Part shown: positions 1 through 7,524 of the stretch, one piece after another
Position numbering within the stretch: position 1 is the first letter of the stretch
Layout of the letters: every line of letters starts with the position of its first letter
Origin: Bacillota bacterium
GTDB taxonomy: Bacteria > Bacillota > Dethiobacteria > DTU022 > PWGO01
NCBI GenBank assembly: GCA_012518215.1
Contig: JAAYSV010000028.1
Span: 1 to 36,375 of the forward strand
DNA: 36,375 bases
Direction: 5' to 3'
Notes under the pieces: model-generated
Told to the model about the DNA's origin: nothing
Seen by the model: only the letters and a program-made list of their open reading frames with translations
Databases searched by the model: none
Position numbers and translations under genes: made by a program

Positions 1-21
1 AGGCGATAACCTCGTCGTTAG

Positions 22-920
22 GTATCCACGGCTGAAAGGCCGTGGCTCCATTGAAGGCGTTGTAAGATAGACGGTCGGAAGCGCCTTTTCGTGTATCCAC
101 GGCTGAAAGGCCGTGGCTCCATTGAAGCGAACGGTTGGAGGGCGAACTCTACCTGACCGAGCAGTGTATCCACGGCTGAAAGGCCGTGGCTCCATTGAAG
201 CCGAACGAGGCACTGAATACACATAAAACCTTTGCCCCCGTATCCACGGCTGAAAGGCCGTGGCTCCATTGAAGCATGGCACTCATGCCACATCTGCCAC
301 GCAGGGGGTTGGTATCCACGGCTGAAAGGCCGTGGCTCCATTGAAGCGGAAAAGACGAAATGCCGTTTAACGTCGATGAAGGTGTATCCACGGCTGAAAG
401 GCCGTGGCTCCATTGAAGCGATGAAATACCGCCGATCAGCAGCCCCGATTCCCGTGTATCCACGGCTGAAAGGCCGTGGCTCCATTGAAGCTATCTACTC
501 CAACCTTTCTGACACCGGCCACACGGCGTATCCACGGCTGAAAGGCCGTGGCTCCATTGAAGCAAGGAGGGGCATTGTTGAGGTCGCTGTGTTGGAGGAT
601 CGTATCCACGGCTGAAAGGCCGTGGCTCCATTGAAGCTAATCGTAGAGCAGTCGCTCTACCTGACCGAGCAGTGTATCCACGGCTGAAAGGCCGTGGCTC
701 CATTGAAGCATACCCGCTGCCCCGCGGCCAACTCCCACCGCAACACCGTATCCACGGCTGAAAGGCCGTGGCTCCATTGAAGCGACGAGCACAAAGCGGA
801 ACGCTATGTGGAGGCCACCCGTATCCACGGCTGAAAGGCCGTGGCTCCATTGAAGCAGGTTAGGGGTATCGTATCTTCTAGGGGTTAGATGTGTATCCAC
901 GGCTATGGCTCGATTCAGGC
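22..920 (+). CRISPR. CRISPR array, 12 intact repeats plus one decayed repeat
   Basis: Twelve copies of a 36-nt repeat (begins GTATCCACGG, ends CCATTGAAGC) start at 22, 93, 166, 240, 312, 384, 456, 528, 602, 674, 748 and 821. They are identical except that the first ends in G instead of C. Each contains a perfect 7-bp stem (CCACGGC/GCCGTGG) around a TGAAAG loop. Spacers are about 35-38 nt. The 3' end ATTGAAGC resembles the ATTGAAAC crRNA 5' handle of type I and III systems, so the array is probably transcribed on +. A thirteenth repeat at 893-920 lacks 8 internal bases and has several substitutions, which marks the leader-distal end. Bases 1-21 may be part of another spacer, so the array may extend left of the window and no leader can be seen. 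Spacers 2 and 9 share their last 19 bases. Confidence 0.98.
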
Positions 921-937
921 GATTCGGCTCAATGAAG
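921..937 (+). repeat. Partial decayed CRISPR repeat 3' end
   Basis: Directly after the decayed thirteenth repeat, the sequence CGGCTCAATGAAG resembles the repeat 3' end TGGCTCCATTGAAG. It looks like a second relic at the array terminus, supporting decay from this end. The match is short, so it is only suggestive. Confidence 0.4.
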
Positions 938-1044
938 AAAAAGTATTGGTCCGAAGTACCGTGGGAAATTCCTGTCGAAAGTGGTTGCAACACTCTAACC
1001 AGGGCGGATAAAACTGTTCATATTTTGATAATATAACCAATAAT

Positions 1045-1073
1045 TTGAAATATCTTGCTATATATCCTATAAT
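1045..1073 (+). promoter_or_regulatory. Candidate sigma-A promoter of the cas operon
   Basis: TTGAAA (1045-1050), a 17-nt spacer and TATAAT (1068-1073) lie in a very AT-rich stretch between the array and the first cas gene. Transcription from here would give a leader of about 170 nt before the ATG at 1250. The rest of 938-1249 shows no gene, but it carries an imperfect direct repeat (934-960 and 1158-1186) sharing GTCCGAAGTACC. Confidence 0.55.
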
Positions 1074-1249
1074 ATGACGTATATAAAGTTTGATAAACCC
1101 ATGCTTTATAATTGGTTTCTAAAATTCTGCAGAATGTTGGTCGGGTGCATGGCTGCTGAAGGAAAAGATAAACAGTCCGAAGTACCAAAAGATTGGTCGT
1201 TGTGGGATATGGAACCCAAGATATAGTATGTTGATGGGGGTATTGGTAT

Positions 1250-2308
1250 ATGCATACAGTAAAAATTGAGACTTTGACACCCTTATGGACCGGCAATTCA
1301 AAGGGAAGTGGTGAAAACTTGAGGGAAACAGGAATTATCGGTAGTCTGCGCTGGTGGTACGAAATCCTTGTGAGAAGTTTCGGTGGGAATGTTTGCGATC
1401 CTACTAGCGGCAATTGTAAAGACAAAAATCGCTGTGACGTATGTGAACTTTTTGGATGTACGGGTTGGGGACGCAAGTTTAAACTTGAGATAAATACTCG
1501 GGAAGAAGATATAGAATACATTGATGGTATAAACGTATATTCGCAAAGAAAAAAAAGGGGAAAAAAACAAAAAAGGCCTTTCAGCGGTATTGCAACAAAG
1601 AACAAACGGCACATAACATTAAATTTTATTCCGTTGAAAGAAGTATCTCCTGTCGAATGGTGCCGATTGAAATGTACTTTGAAATTTATTGCAGAATATG
1701 GTGCCCTGGGAGGGCGTATTTCTCAAGGCAATGGGGTAATCAGGATTGTTAATAACAGTTTTGAAAATCTTGATTGTTCCCGTGTTAAAGGTAAAACCAA
1801 TGTTAAGAACAGTGGAAGAAATGGCCAATCAGTCTATAGCCTGGAGAATTTTGTTATCTGGAAGTTCAAAATCAGTTTTACAGCAGCGGTAGAAGATCTT
1901 CTGAAGGAGAAAGCTTTTCCCCTCATAGATGATAAAAATTACGCTGAAATGAAAGAAGTATGGAATAACTGCCACATGCTGCCTATAGGTTTTCATGTAA
2001 GGGATGCTATACGCCCAGTTGTAAAAAATCATCACAATAACCACTATGATTTGGTCGGAAAAGGCGGTAGAGGTTCTCGAATATTTGTATCTCACGGTTA
2101 TCAAAATGACGAGGATGAAAGTATGGAGTTCAGGGTTTTTGGTTTTTTTGAAAAGGGAGAGGAAGAAGTGTGTGAAGAAATAAAAAACTGTATTTCAAAT
2201 TGGCTTTCAGCGTATTTGGTTGCCCACGAAAAGGGATTTGACATTAAAGAGATAAATCCGATTTCCAAAGAAACGGGGAGGGAAATAATTGAAAGGGGAA
2301 TCATCTGA
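1250..2308 (+). CDS. cmr1: Cmr1-like RAMP protein, type III CRISPR effector
   Basis: This encodes a 352-residue RAMP-superfamily protein resembling Cmr1, the subunit at the head of Cmr-type effector complexes that bind crRNA and target RNA. The N-terminus reads TPLWTGN followed by ETGIIGSLRWWYE (about 10-38), which is the Cmr1 signature. Five cysteines at 49, 56, 62, 65 and 70, ending in CELFGC, could bind a metal. A glycine-rich loop (GALGGRISQGNG) typical of RAMPs follows mid-protein. The ATG at 1250 is preceded by a GGGGG ribosome site about 9 nt upstream. A run of A8, G4, A7 and A6 near 1549-1575 encodes a Lys/Arg-rich stretch. It is the first gene of a six-gene cas operon; the next gene starts 1 nt after its stop. 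The family call is firm; the exact subtype is inferred from the neighbours. Confidence 0.88.
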   Translation: MHTVKIETLTPLWTGNSKGSGENLRETGIIGSLRWWYEILVRSFGGNVCDPTSGNCKDKNRCDVCELFGCTGWGRKFKLEINTREEDIEYIDGINVYSQRKKRGKKQKRPFSGIATKNKRHITLNFIPLKEVSPVEWCRLKCTLKFIAEYGALGGRISQGNGVIRIVNNSFENLDCSRVKGKTNVKNSGRNGQSVYSLENFVIWKFKISFTAAVEDLLKEKAFPLIDDKNYAEMKEVWNNCHMLPIGFHVRDAIRPVVKNHHNNHYDLVGKGGRGSRIFVSHGYQNDEDESMEFRVFGFFEKGEEEVCEEIKNCISNWLSAYLVAHEKGFDIKEINPISKETGREIIERGII

Positions 2309-2309
2309 T

Positions 2310-3224
2310 ATGACCCATGTATATGATAATTGCCTTAATTCAATAAAAAACATCAAATCTTGCAATGATTGGAAGAGAGAAGAAAAAGAGAAGGAGAAAG
2401 GCAAAAGGAGGAAAAACCGGTCTGATAAGCAATGGATAGAAAAATGGATCCAAGATCAGTTTATCAAACCGCTGAAAAACAATTTTAACCAACCCGGCGG
2501 GAAACAGGTGCAATCCGGAAGATTTTACCCTCAATTTGATAAAAAACACTCTTCTTTTCCCCGGAACTCGGTTCATATCAGAATAATAAAGTTCACTCTG
2601 AAAAAGCCATATATCAGCAGGGATGACCGTATATTTTACGTTAAAAAAGATAAATTCCATGAAAATCCCATTGTCAGGGACAAGCTCACCGGATTTCCCA
2701 TGGTAAAGCCCACTACCTGGAAAGGCCATCTTCGATATGCTGCAGAAAAGGTTAAGGCAGAAAACAACAAAAAAGAAATTATAGATCGTCTCTTCGGTAC
2801 AGAGAATAATCGTGGAAGGCTTCATTTTTTCCCCACTTTTTTTGATCATGATCAGAAACCTGAGGGTGTTATTACGCCGCTAAGCAGAAAAACGAGAACT
2901 CCACTCCGGGGCCGGGGCCCTATTATGTTTGAGAAGGTAGGGGGCGGTGCAGAAGCCGAGTTGCACCTTTTTTATTTCCCCTACCCGAAGGGTGCAAATT
3001 ATACCAGTGACGAGGTAGGGGAAGATCTTGCCCTGCTGGCTGAATCCCTCAAACTTATGTTTTATACCTATGGTTTTTCGGCCAAGAAATCTTCAGGTTA
3101 TGGGGTAGTTAACAGGTTGCAAGATGGTCAAATCGAGGTTATTCCGGATAATTTCAAAGAGCATTTCAGGGTTTTGTATGACGACCAGAACGGAGCAGGG
3201 GGAGGTGGCCCAGATAACAAGTGA
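2310..3224 (+). CDS. Cas7-group RAMP protein (Csm3/Cmr6-like)
   Basis: A 304-residue RAMP protein, probably a crRNA-binding backbone or cap subunit of the effector. Residues 120-142 (NPIVRDKLTGFP followed by PTTWKGHLRY) match the RDPLTG...PGSSLKGxLR segment of Csm3/Cas7 proteins. A C-terminal AKKSSGYG (about 258-265) is the glycine loop. An Asp pair at 105-106 (SRDDRIF) is a possible RNA-cleavage site, but this is a guess. The N-terminal 45 residues are highly charged (KREEKEKEKGKRRK) and not RAMP-like. I chose the ATG at 2310 because AAGGGG lies 11 nt upstream and it directly follows the cmr1 stop; a TTG at 2289 is an alternative. Its 3' end overlaps the next gene by 47 nt. Its position suggests the Cmr6 role, but the motif looks Csm3-like, so I leave the symbol open. 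Confidence 0.85.
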   Translation: MTHVYDNCLNSIKNIKSCNDWKREEKEKEKGKRRKNRSDKQWIEKWIQDQFIKPLKNNFNQPGGKQVQSGRFYPQFDKKHSSFPRNSVHIRIIKFTLKKPYISRDDRIFYVKKDKFHENPIVRDKLTGFPMVKPTTWKGHLRYAAEKVKAENNKKEIIDRLFGTENNRGRLHFFPTFFDHDQKPEGVITPLSRKTRTPLRGRGPIMFEKVGGGAEAELHLFYFPYPKGANYTSDEVGEDLALLAESLKLMFYTYGFSAKKSSGYGVVNRLQDGQIEVIPDNFKEHFRVLYDDQNGAGGGGPDNK

Positions 3225-6200
3225 TAGTGCAGGAACTATACGCCAAAAAATAAAGGAGAAACGGGAACCGATTTTGCTAGGAGAGATCGGTGCTCTTCTT
3301 CATGATATCGGTAAATGCCGCGGTGATTTTGTGGAGCAGAAGTCAGTGGAAGGGAAAGAAGGTGTTGCACGGCATGAAAGTATCGACGATTTTCTCGACA
3401 GGCAGTTGATTGACTTATTTAAAAGAATTGAATTTGATTTGGAAATAAAGCATAAAGATTCCAGTGTTGAGACCGTCAGTTCAGATATTTATGAACTTGT
3501 TACAGAACACCATAGTCGAAGTGAAACCAATCTTCTGGTAAAACTGTTACAACAATGTGATCGCCTTGATTCCGCCGATGACAAGGGTATAATTCGCAAA
3601 AAGCAGCCCAGGGGCAACGTTGTAATCAGCACCCCCTTTGGCTGTGCCAGGGAGAAGATCAATTTTTGTTGCCTCGATACACGATTACAATACTTGGAAC
3701 GGAAGCTTTTCTCGATTATTGATAGATATGTAGAAGGGGGTGAGATGTCACTCCAGGAGTTCCGGAAGCAGGTAATGGATGATATTCATATAGCGTTCTC
3801 CCATGCCTTGGGGGAGACAAGGATTCCGGCCAACGATGTCACGTTGTGGGATCATTCCTACTCCACCGCTTCCCTCTACAAGACCCTTCTCTGCCAGGCT
3901 GCCCTGGACGGGAAAATCGCTGAGGATGATTTGAAATGGCGGCTTTTTGGAATATTCTGGGACGGGGAGGGTTTTATCGATAAAGGAAACAAGGTTGCCG
4001 ATATACTGGAACGCAAAAAAATAATTGATGAAGTCCATGATAAATTGAAGGAAGAATTCGAGGTCGATTCTCCGGTGGGGAATGCAGTTTACCAGGACAT
4101 CAACGGAATTATCTTCACCTTCCCCTCTCTTGCAAAGGATGCCATACAGTTGGCAGAAGAGTGTTCGGATGTCGGCTGGGATATCATCCTGGAAGAAAGC
4201 CAGAATGAGCTATGGCCGTTCTTTACCCTGAGCGAAGCTCGCCGCAGCATGACCATGATCAGCTGGATCCTTGATCTTGCAGAAGAGAAGCGGAAGATAC
4301 CGAAGATGAGTCCGGCACTGTTTGTTGAGGACGATGACAGGGGAAAAAAGTGGGACAGAAAATGGCTTGGTCAAAACAAAAACGGTATAAACGCTATACT
4401 ATCCGGCGATATCGAGGGGGAAAAAGAGATATGCCCTGTCTGCAAAATCAGGCCCAAGGAAAGGTCCGGGGAGACATGTGCAGTTTGTGGTGAAAGAAGG
4501 GGCGGGAGATTAAATAAATGGTTGAAAGAAGATAGGTCGGGAACCATCTGGTTAAGCGAAGTGGCAGACGAAAATAACAGGATTGCCCTGCTTGGCTTGA
4601 ATCTCGGCCTGAGAAATTGGCTCGATGGTACTACGATAAGTACGATCTATTCTCAGACATTTGAGGATTGGTATAAAAATAAAAAGATGAATACTAAAAA
4701 GATGAAAGATTTATTAAATAAAATAGAAGCAGAACGAGAAGGATTACGTGAAAGCAACTTGCAGGAATTTGCTCTGTGTCTGATAGAGAAATACTTGGTC
4801 CCGAAGGACCGTAATATAGAGGATGCAGCCCTGATTTTCAATACTTTTTTTGAAGATCTTTCCGTGGGCGGAAAAACATTTGAAAAAGCCTGGGGAAATT
4901 TCTGCAAGAAGCTCCCCGATAAAAACCCGGAGACCATACTGGCCACATTGTTTACCCAAAATTCATCCCCGGCGCGTCTCTTCAGAATATGGAAAGAGGC
5001 GAAAGAGTTCTGGGACCTGGTGCTGCAACGATGTATGTCGGGACACGGAGAAAGTTGGCAGCGACTCAGTTTCAAGGTAGAAACAGTAAACAATGAACTT
5101 GAAAAGAATACACCTTATATTTTCAGGTTTAAAATTCTTGAGCCTGACAATCTGCTTGTTCTACATGTAGCTGATGGTCAATTTCTGACCATTGAATCCC
5201 TGCATAAATTTAAAATGATGAAGAAAACCGGAGAAGCGGAAACCGAGGGTAAGGAAATTAAAGGTATGGCAGCAGTAGAAAAAGCGTTGGAGGAGCGAAA
5301 TTTAAGGAGCATAGAAGAAGAGGAAAATCCTGAAAAATCCATCAATTTTGATTCTAAAGAAGTTCCGAAAAAAGTTCCGAAAGTTGAAAATGTCGAAAAG
5401 GAACATTATTTTCCCCATATCGAGATTCTCAACACGCCCCTGCTATTTCAAGTTATCGTTCCGGCGCAGGAAGCAACAAACATTCTGAAAGAGATAGATA
5501 AACTTTTCAATGAACGATTCAAGATGGTTACCGGCAAACTTCCCTTGAATGCAGGGCTCCTGGTTGCCAATAGAAAATTCCCCTTATATCTTCTGCTCGA
5601 GGCGGGAAGAAAAATCTTGCGCGAGAGAAACTTTCAGAAGCAGACATTATTGGACCCTTGGTGGGACATAAGCGAACAGGATGAGTTTCATCGTCATTAC
5701 CCACTGGGGAGACTTTCTCCTGACCGAAGCATGTATTATTTGAATGAACTGGCACCCCTGGCAAAAGGAAAATCTTATGCCTTGTATCCCGGTTATTTTG
5801 ATTTTGACCTGATCAAAGGAGGCGGGGATTGCCGCAAGCTGGTCTATAAAAATAGGAAACGCACGCATGGCGAATATCTGCTTCTATCAAACCGTCCCTG
5901 TTATTTCTATCAGTTCGGCAAGATGATTGATTTGTGGGAAATTCTTGAAAACAACCTCTCCGTGTCTCAGATTCAGTTCATCAACGAAGCCATCAGTTCT
6001 AAAAAACTGGAGTGGCGGAATATTGAAGATCGAAGCAAAGATGATGTTCTGCAGATCTATGCAAAAAGAGTTTTGCTGGATGCGTTTGGAGGAAAATGGC
6101 CGAAACTTTCCGAAGAAACCCGGAACTTCATCTTCAGTGTACTACAGAATAATCTTTTGCTGGATACGATTAATTTGTTTCAACAGACCATCAAGGAAAA

Positions 6201-6261
6201 CGGAGGTAAAAAAGCAAATGAAATCATATCAGTATCGTCGGTATCACGCTCTATGCCTTGA
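3178..6261 (+). CDS. cas10: Cas10-family large subunit with degenerate cyclase site (Csx11-like)
   Basis: A 1027-residue large subunit of a type III effector. An N-terminal HD domain is intact: LLHDIGK with H42-D43, then EHH at 110-112 and CDRLDSADD near 127. This predicts metal-dependent ssDNA cleavage. A zinc ribbon follows (C419, C422, C434, C437). Two palm-like regions are recognisable, around 'NRIALLGLNLGLRNWLDG' and around 748-815 (LLFQVIVPAQEA then GKLPLNAGL and FPLYLLLEAGR). Where Cas10 enzymes carry GGDD just before this segment, the sequence is NTPL (752-755), so cyclic oligoadenylate synthesis is unlikely. The size, intact HD and lost GGDD fit Csx11, the Cas10 of type III-C; this assignment is from memory of the family. 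The ATG at 3178 has CAGGG 6 nt upstream; an in-frame ATG at 3124 would overlap the upstream gene further. Its 3' end overlaps the next gene by 44 nt. Confidence 0.88.
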   Translation: MTTRTEQGEVAQITSDSAGTIRQKIKEKREPILLGEIGALLHDIGKCRGDFVEQKSVEGKEGVARHESIDDFLDRQLIDLFKRIEFDLEIKHKDSSVETVSSDIYELVTEHHSRSETNLLVKLLQQCDRLDSADDKGIIRKKQPRGNVVISTPFGCAREKINFCCLDTRLQYLERKLFSIIDRYVEGGEMSLQEFRKQVMDDIHIAFSHALGETRIPANDVTLWDHSYSTASLYKTLLCQAALDGKIAEDDLKWRLFGIFWDGEGFIDKGNKVADILERKKIIDEVHDKLKEEFEVDSPVGNAVYQDINGIIFTFPSLAKDAIQLAEECSDVGWDIILEESQNELWPFFTLSEARRSMTMISWILDLAEEKRKIPKMSPALFVEDDDRGKKWDRKWLGQNKNGINAILSGDIEGEKEICPVCKIRPKERSGETCAVCGERRGGRLNKWLKEDRSGTIWLSEVADENNRIALLGLNLGLRNWLDGTTISTIYSQTFEDWYKNKKMNTKKMKDLLNKIEAEREGLRESNLQEFALCLIEKYLVPKDRNIEDAALIFNTFFEDLSVGGKTFEKAWGNFCKKLPDKNPETILATLFTQNSSPARLFRIWKEAKEFWDLVLQRCMSGHGESWQRLSFKVETVNNELEKNTPYIFRFKILEPDNLLVLHVADGQFLTIESLHKFKMMKKTGEAETEGKEIKGMAAVEKALEERNLRSIEEEENPEKSINFDSKEVPKKVPKVENVEKEHYFPHIEILNTPLLFQVIVPAQEATNILKEIDKLFNERFKMVTGKLPLNAGLLVANRKFPLYLLLEAGRKILRERNFQKQTLLDPWWDISEQDEFHRHYPLGRLSPDRSMYYLNELAPLAKGKSYALYPGYFDFDLIKGGGDCRKLVYKNRKRTHGEYLLLSNRPCYFYQFGKMIDLWEILENNLSVSQIQFINEAISSKKLEWRNIEDRSKDDVLQIYAKRVLLDAFGGKWPKLSEETRNFIFSVLQNNLLLDTINLFQQTIKENGGKKANEIISVSSVSRSMP

Positions 6262-7144
6262 CCCGGTTCACATTGGCGCGGGCGGGTACAGGCTGGGCAG
6301 GGTGGATAATACGATTGTTCGTGAACCGGCAACGGATTTGCCCAAGATTCCGGGAACATCCCTGGCGGGAACTATTCGTGCCTACACCACCATAGCCCTG
6401 AGAGAAGATGCTGCTGCAGAACCTGGGAACATGACAGAGGAAAAGGAGAAAAAAGTTTCGGAGAGGATAATTCGTTATTTCGGTGACACGGACATACAGG
6501 GCATGGTGCGCTTCCATGATGCAGAGATTGTATTGTTCCCGGTGGCATCCATCAAAGGCACGGTATGGATAACGACCAGAAGACTCTGCGAGTATTGGAT
6601 GAACGGGAAAACAGATGATCTGCCCGGAGATCCGGGAAATAAGGCATGTATCATTAAATGGGATGGGACAGAAAAACCTGGTAAATTTAATCTGGGTTGG
6701 TTGTTGCTCGAAACAGCAGGCGAAAGTGAGATAGATTTTGAATTTCTCCCCTCGGGTATCATTGAAAGGATTGCCATCCTCCCGGATCGTCTTTTCTCCG
6801 GTATCGTAAATGACAATCTTGAAGTGCGGACATCGGTGAAAATTGATCCCGAAACCGGTGCTGCTGAAAAAGGGGCCCTCTTTACCTATGAAGCCATACC
6901 CCGCGGAACGGTACTTGGCTTCAAGATCATAGTCAATTCAAGGGACAAAGACGAAACAAATGGGGCATTAAATTCAATCGAAAAATGCTTTCCTTACCTG
7001 GAAATCCTGGGTGTGGGCGGTATGGGAACACGGGGTTTCGGGCGGATTCAGGTGGAACCGTTGGATTCATATACTGAAAAAGTAACCGAACAATCTGGCT
7101 CGGGTGTAGAGAAGGACTGCGGAGAAAGGGGTGGTGGGCAGTGA
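6218..7144 (+). CDS. cmr4: Cmr4-like Cas7 backbone RAMP
   Basis: A 308-residue RAMP that probably forms the repeated backbone along the crRNA and cuts target RNA. The N-terminal half has DPVHIGAGGYRLGRVDN followed by REPATDLPKIPGTSLAGTIR (15-54), the Cmr4/Cas7 signature. D30 sits where Cmr4 carries its catalytic Asp. A C-terminal GVGGMGTRGFGRIQV (about 265-279) is the glycine loop. The ATG at 6218 has GGAGGT nine bases upstream and begins inside the 3' end of cas10. The next gene starts at GTGA overlapping its stop, indicating translational coupling. Cas7 identity is well supported. The Cmr4 name is by best resemblance, because III-C loci use Cmr-like names loosely. Confidence 0.87.
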   Translation: MKSYQYRRYHALCLDPVHIGAGGYRLGRVDNTIVREPATDLPKIPGTSLAGTIRAYTTIALREDAAAEPGNMTEEKEKKVSERIIRYFGDTDIQGMVRFHDAEIVLFPVASIKGTVWITTRRLCEYWMNGKTDDLPGDPGNKACIIKWDGTEKPGKFNLGWLLLETAGESEIDFEFLPSGIIERIAILPDRLFSGIVNDNLEVRTSVKIDPETGAAEKGALFTYEAIPRGTVLGFKIIVNSRDKDETNGALNSIEKCFPYLEILGVGGMGTRGFGRIQVEPLDSYTEKVTEQSGSGVEKDCGERGGGQ

Positions 7145-7524
7145 TCAACCTTGATTTTTACTGTATGCAATATGGGCAGAAGCTGGGTATGAGGAAAGAA
7201 GGCAAATCAAAAGAAAAAAAACAACACGAAAATAATATCAGGGATGCTCTGGCCGTATTGACTGAAGACGGGGTATATGCCATGTTTGTCTGGCTTGAGT
7301 CCAAAAAGTTATCCGAAATCCGAGTGGGCTTGAGGGAACTTATGAGTGACGCAGAGATAAAAAAATATCTTTTAAACGGAAAAAATTTAGGCGAAGAATT
7401 TGACGAGTTTTGCGAAAACTTGCAAGAAATTGCCCGGGACCTGGACAAGTTGCTTTTTCTCAAAAAGATTCTGGAGCGGACTTTGACCTATGCGCTTTAC
7501 CATGCCAAAACAGAAGCGGGGTGA
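7141..7524 (+). CDS. cmr5: Cmr5-like small subunit (Cas11)
   Basis: A 127-residue, charged, predominantly helical protein. Small size, the segment DALAVLTEDGVYAMFVWLES and its position directly after cmr4 match the Cmr5/Cas11 small subunit, which lines the target strand in type III complexes. It starts with GTG overlapping the previous stop by 4 nt (GTGA), with GGGGTGG just upstream. The next gene overlaps its own stop in the same GTGA manner. Sequence conservation in this family is low, so the call rests partly on gene order. Confidence 0.78.
   Translation: MINLDFYCMQYGQKLGMRKEGKSKEKKQHENNIRDALAVLTEDGVYAMFVWLESKKLSEIRVGLRELMSDAEIKKYLLNGKNLGEEFDEFCENLQEIARDLDKLLFLKKILERTLTYALYHAKTEAG

Noticed and set aside
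18-993. Several open reading frames on both strands across the array, encoding repeated peptides such as MEPRPFSRGY and QWSHGLSAVDT
   Set aside because: They are the CRISPR repeat translated in different frames: the 36-nt repeat has no stops in some frames. No ribosome sites or real protein features.
1090-1112. TTGATA...TATAAT as a second cas promoter
   Set aside because: Only 11 nt separate the two boxes, too short for sigma-A.
5815-5850. GGGDC in the C-terminal part of Cas10 as a possible GGDD cyclase motif
   Set aside because: It lies well after both palm regions, in the C-terminal domain (YFDFDLIKGGGDC), and not at the turn that holds GGDD in active Cas10.
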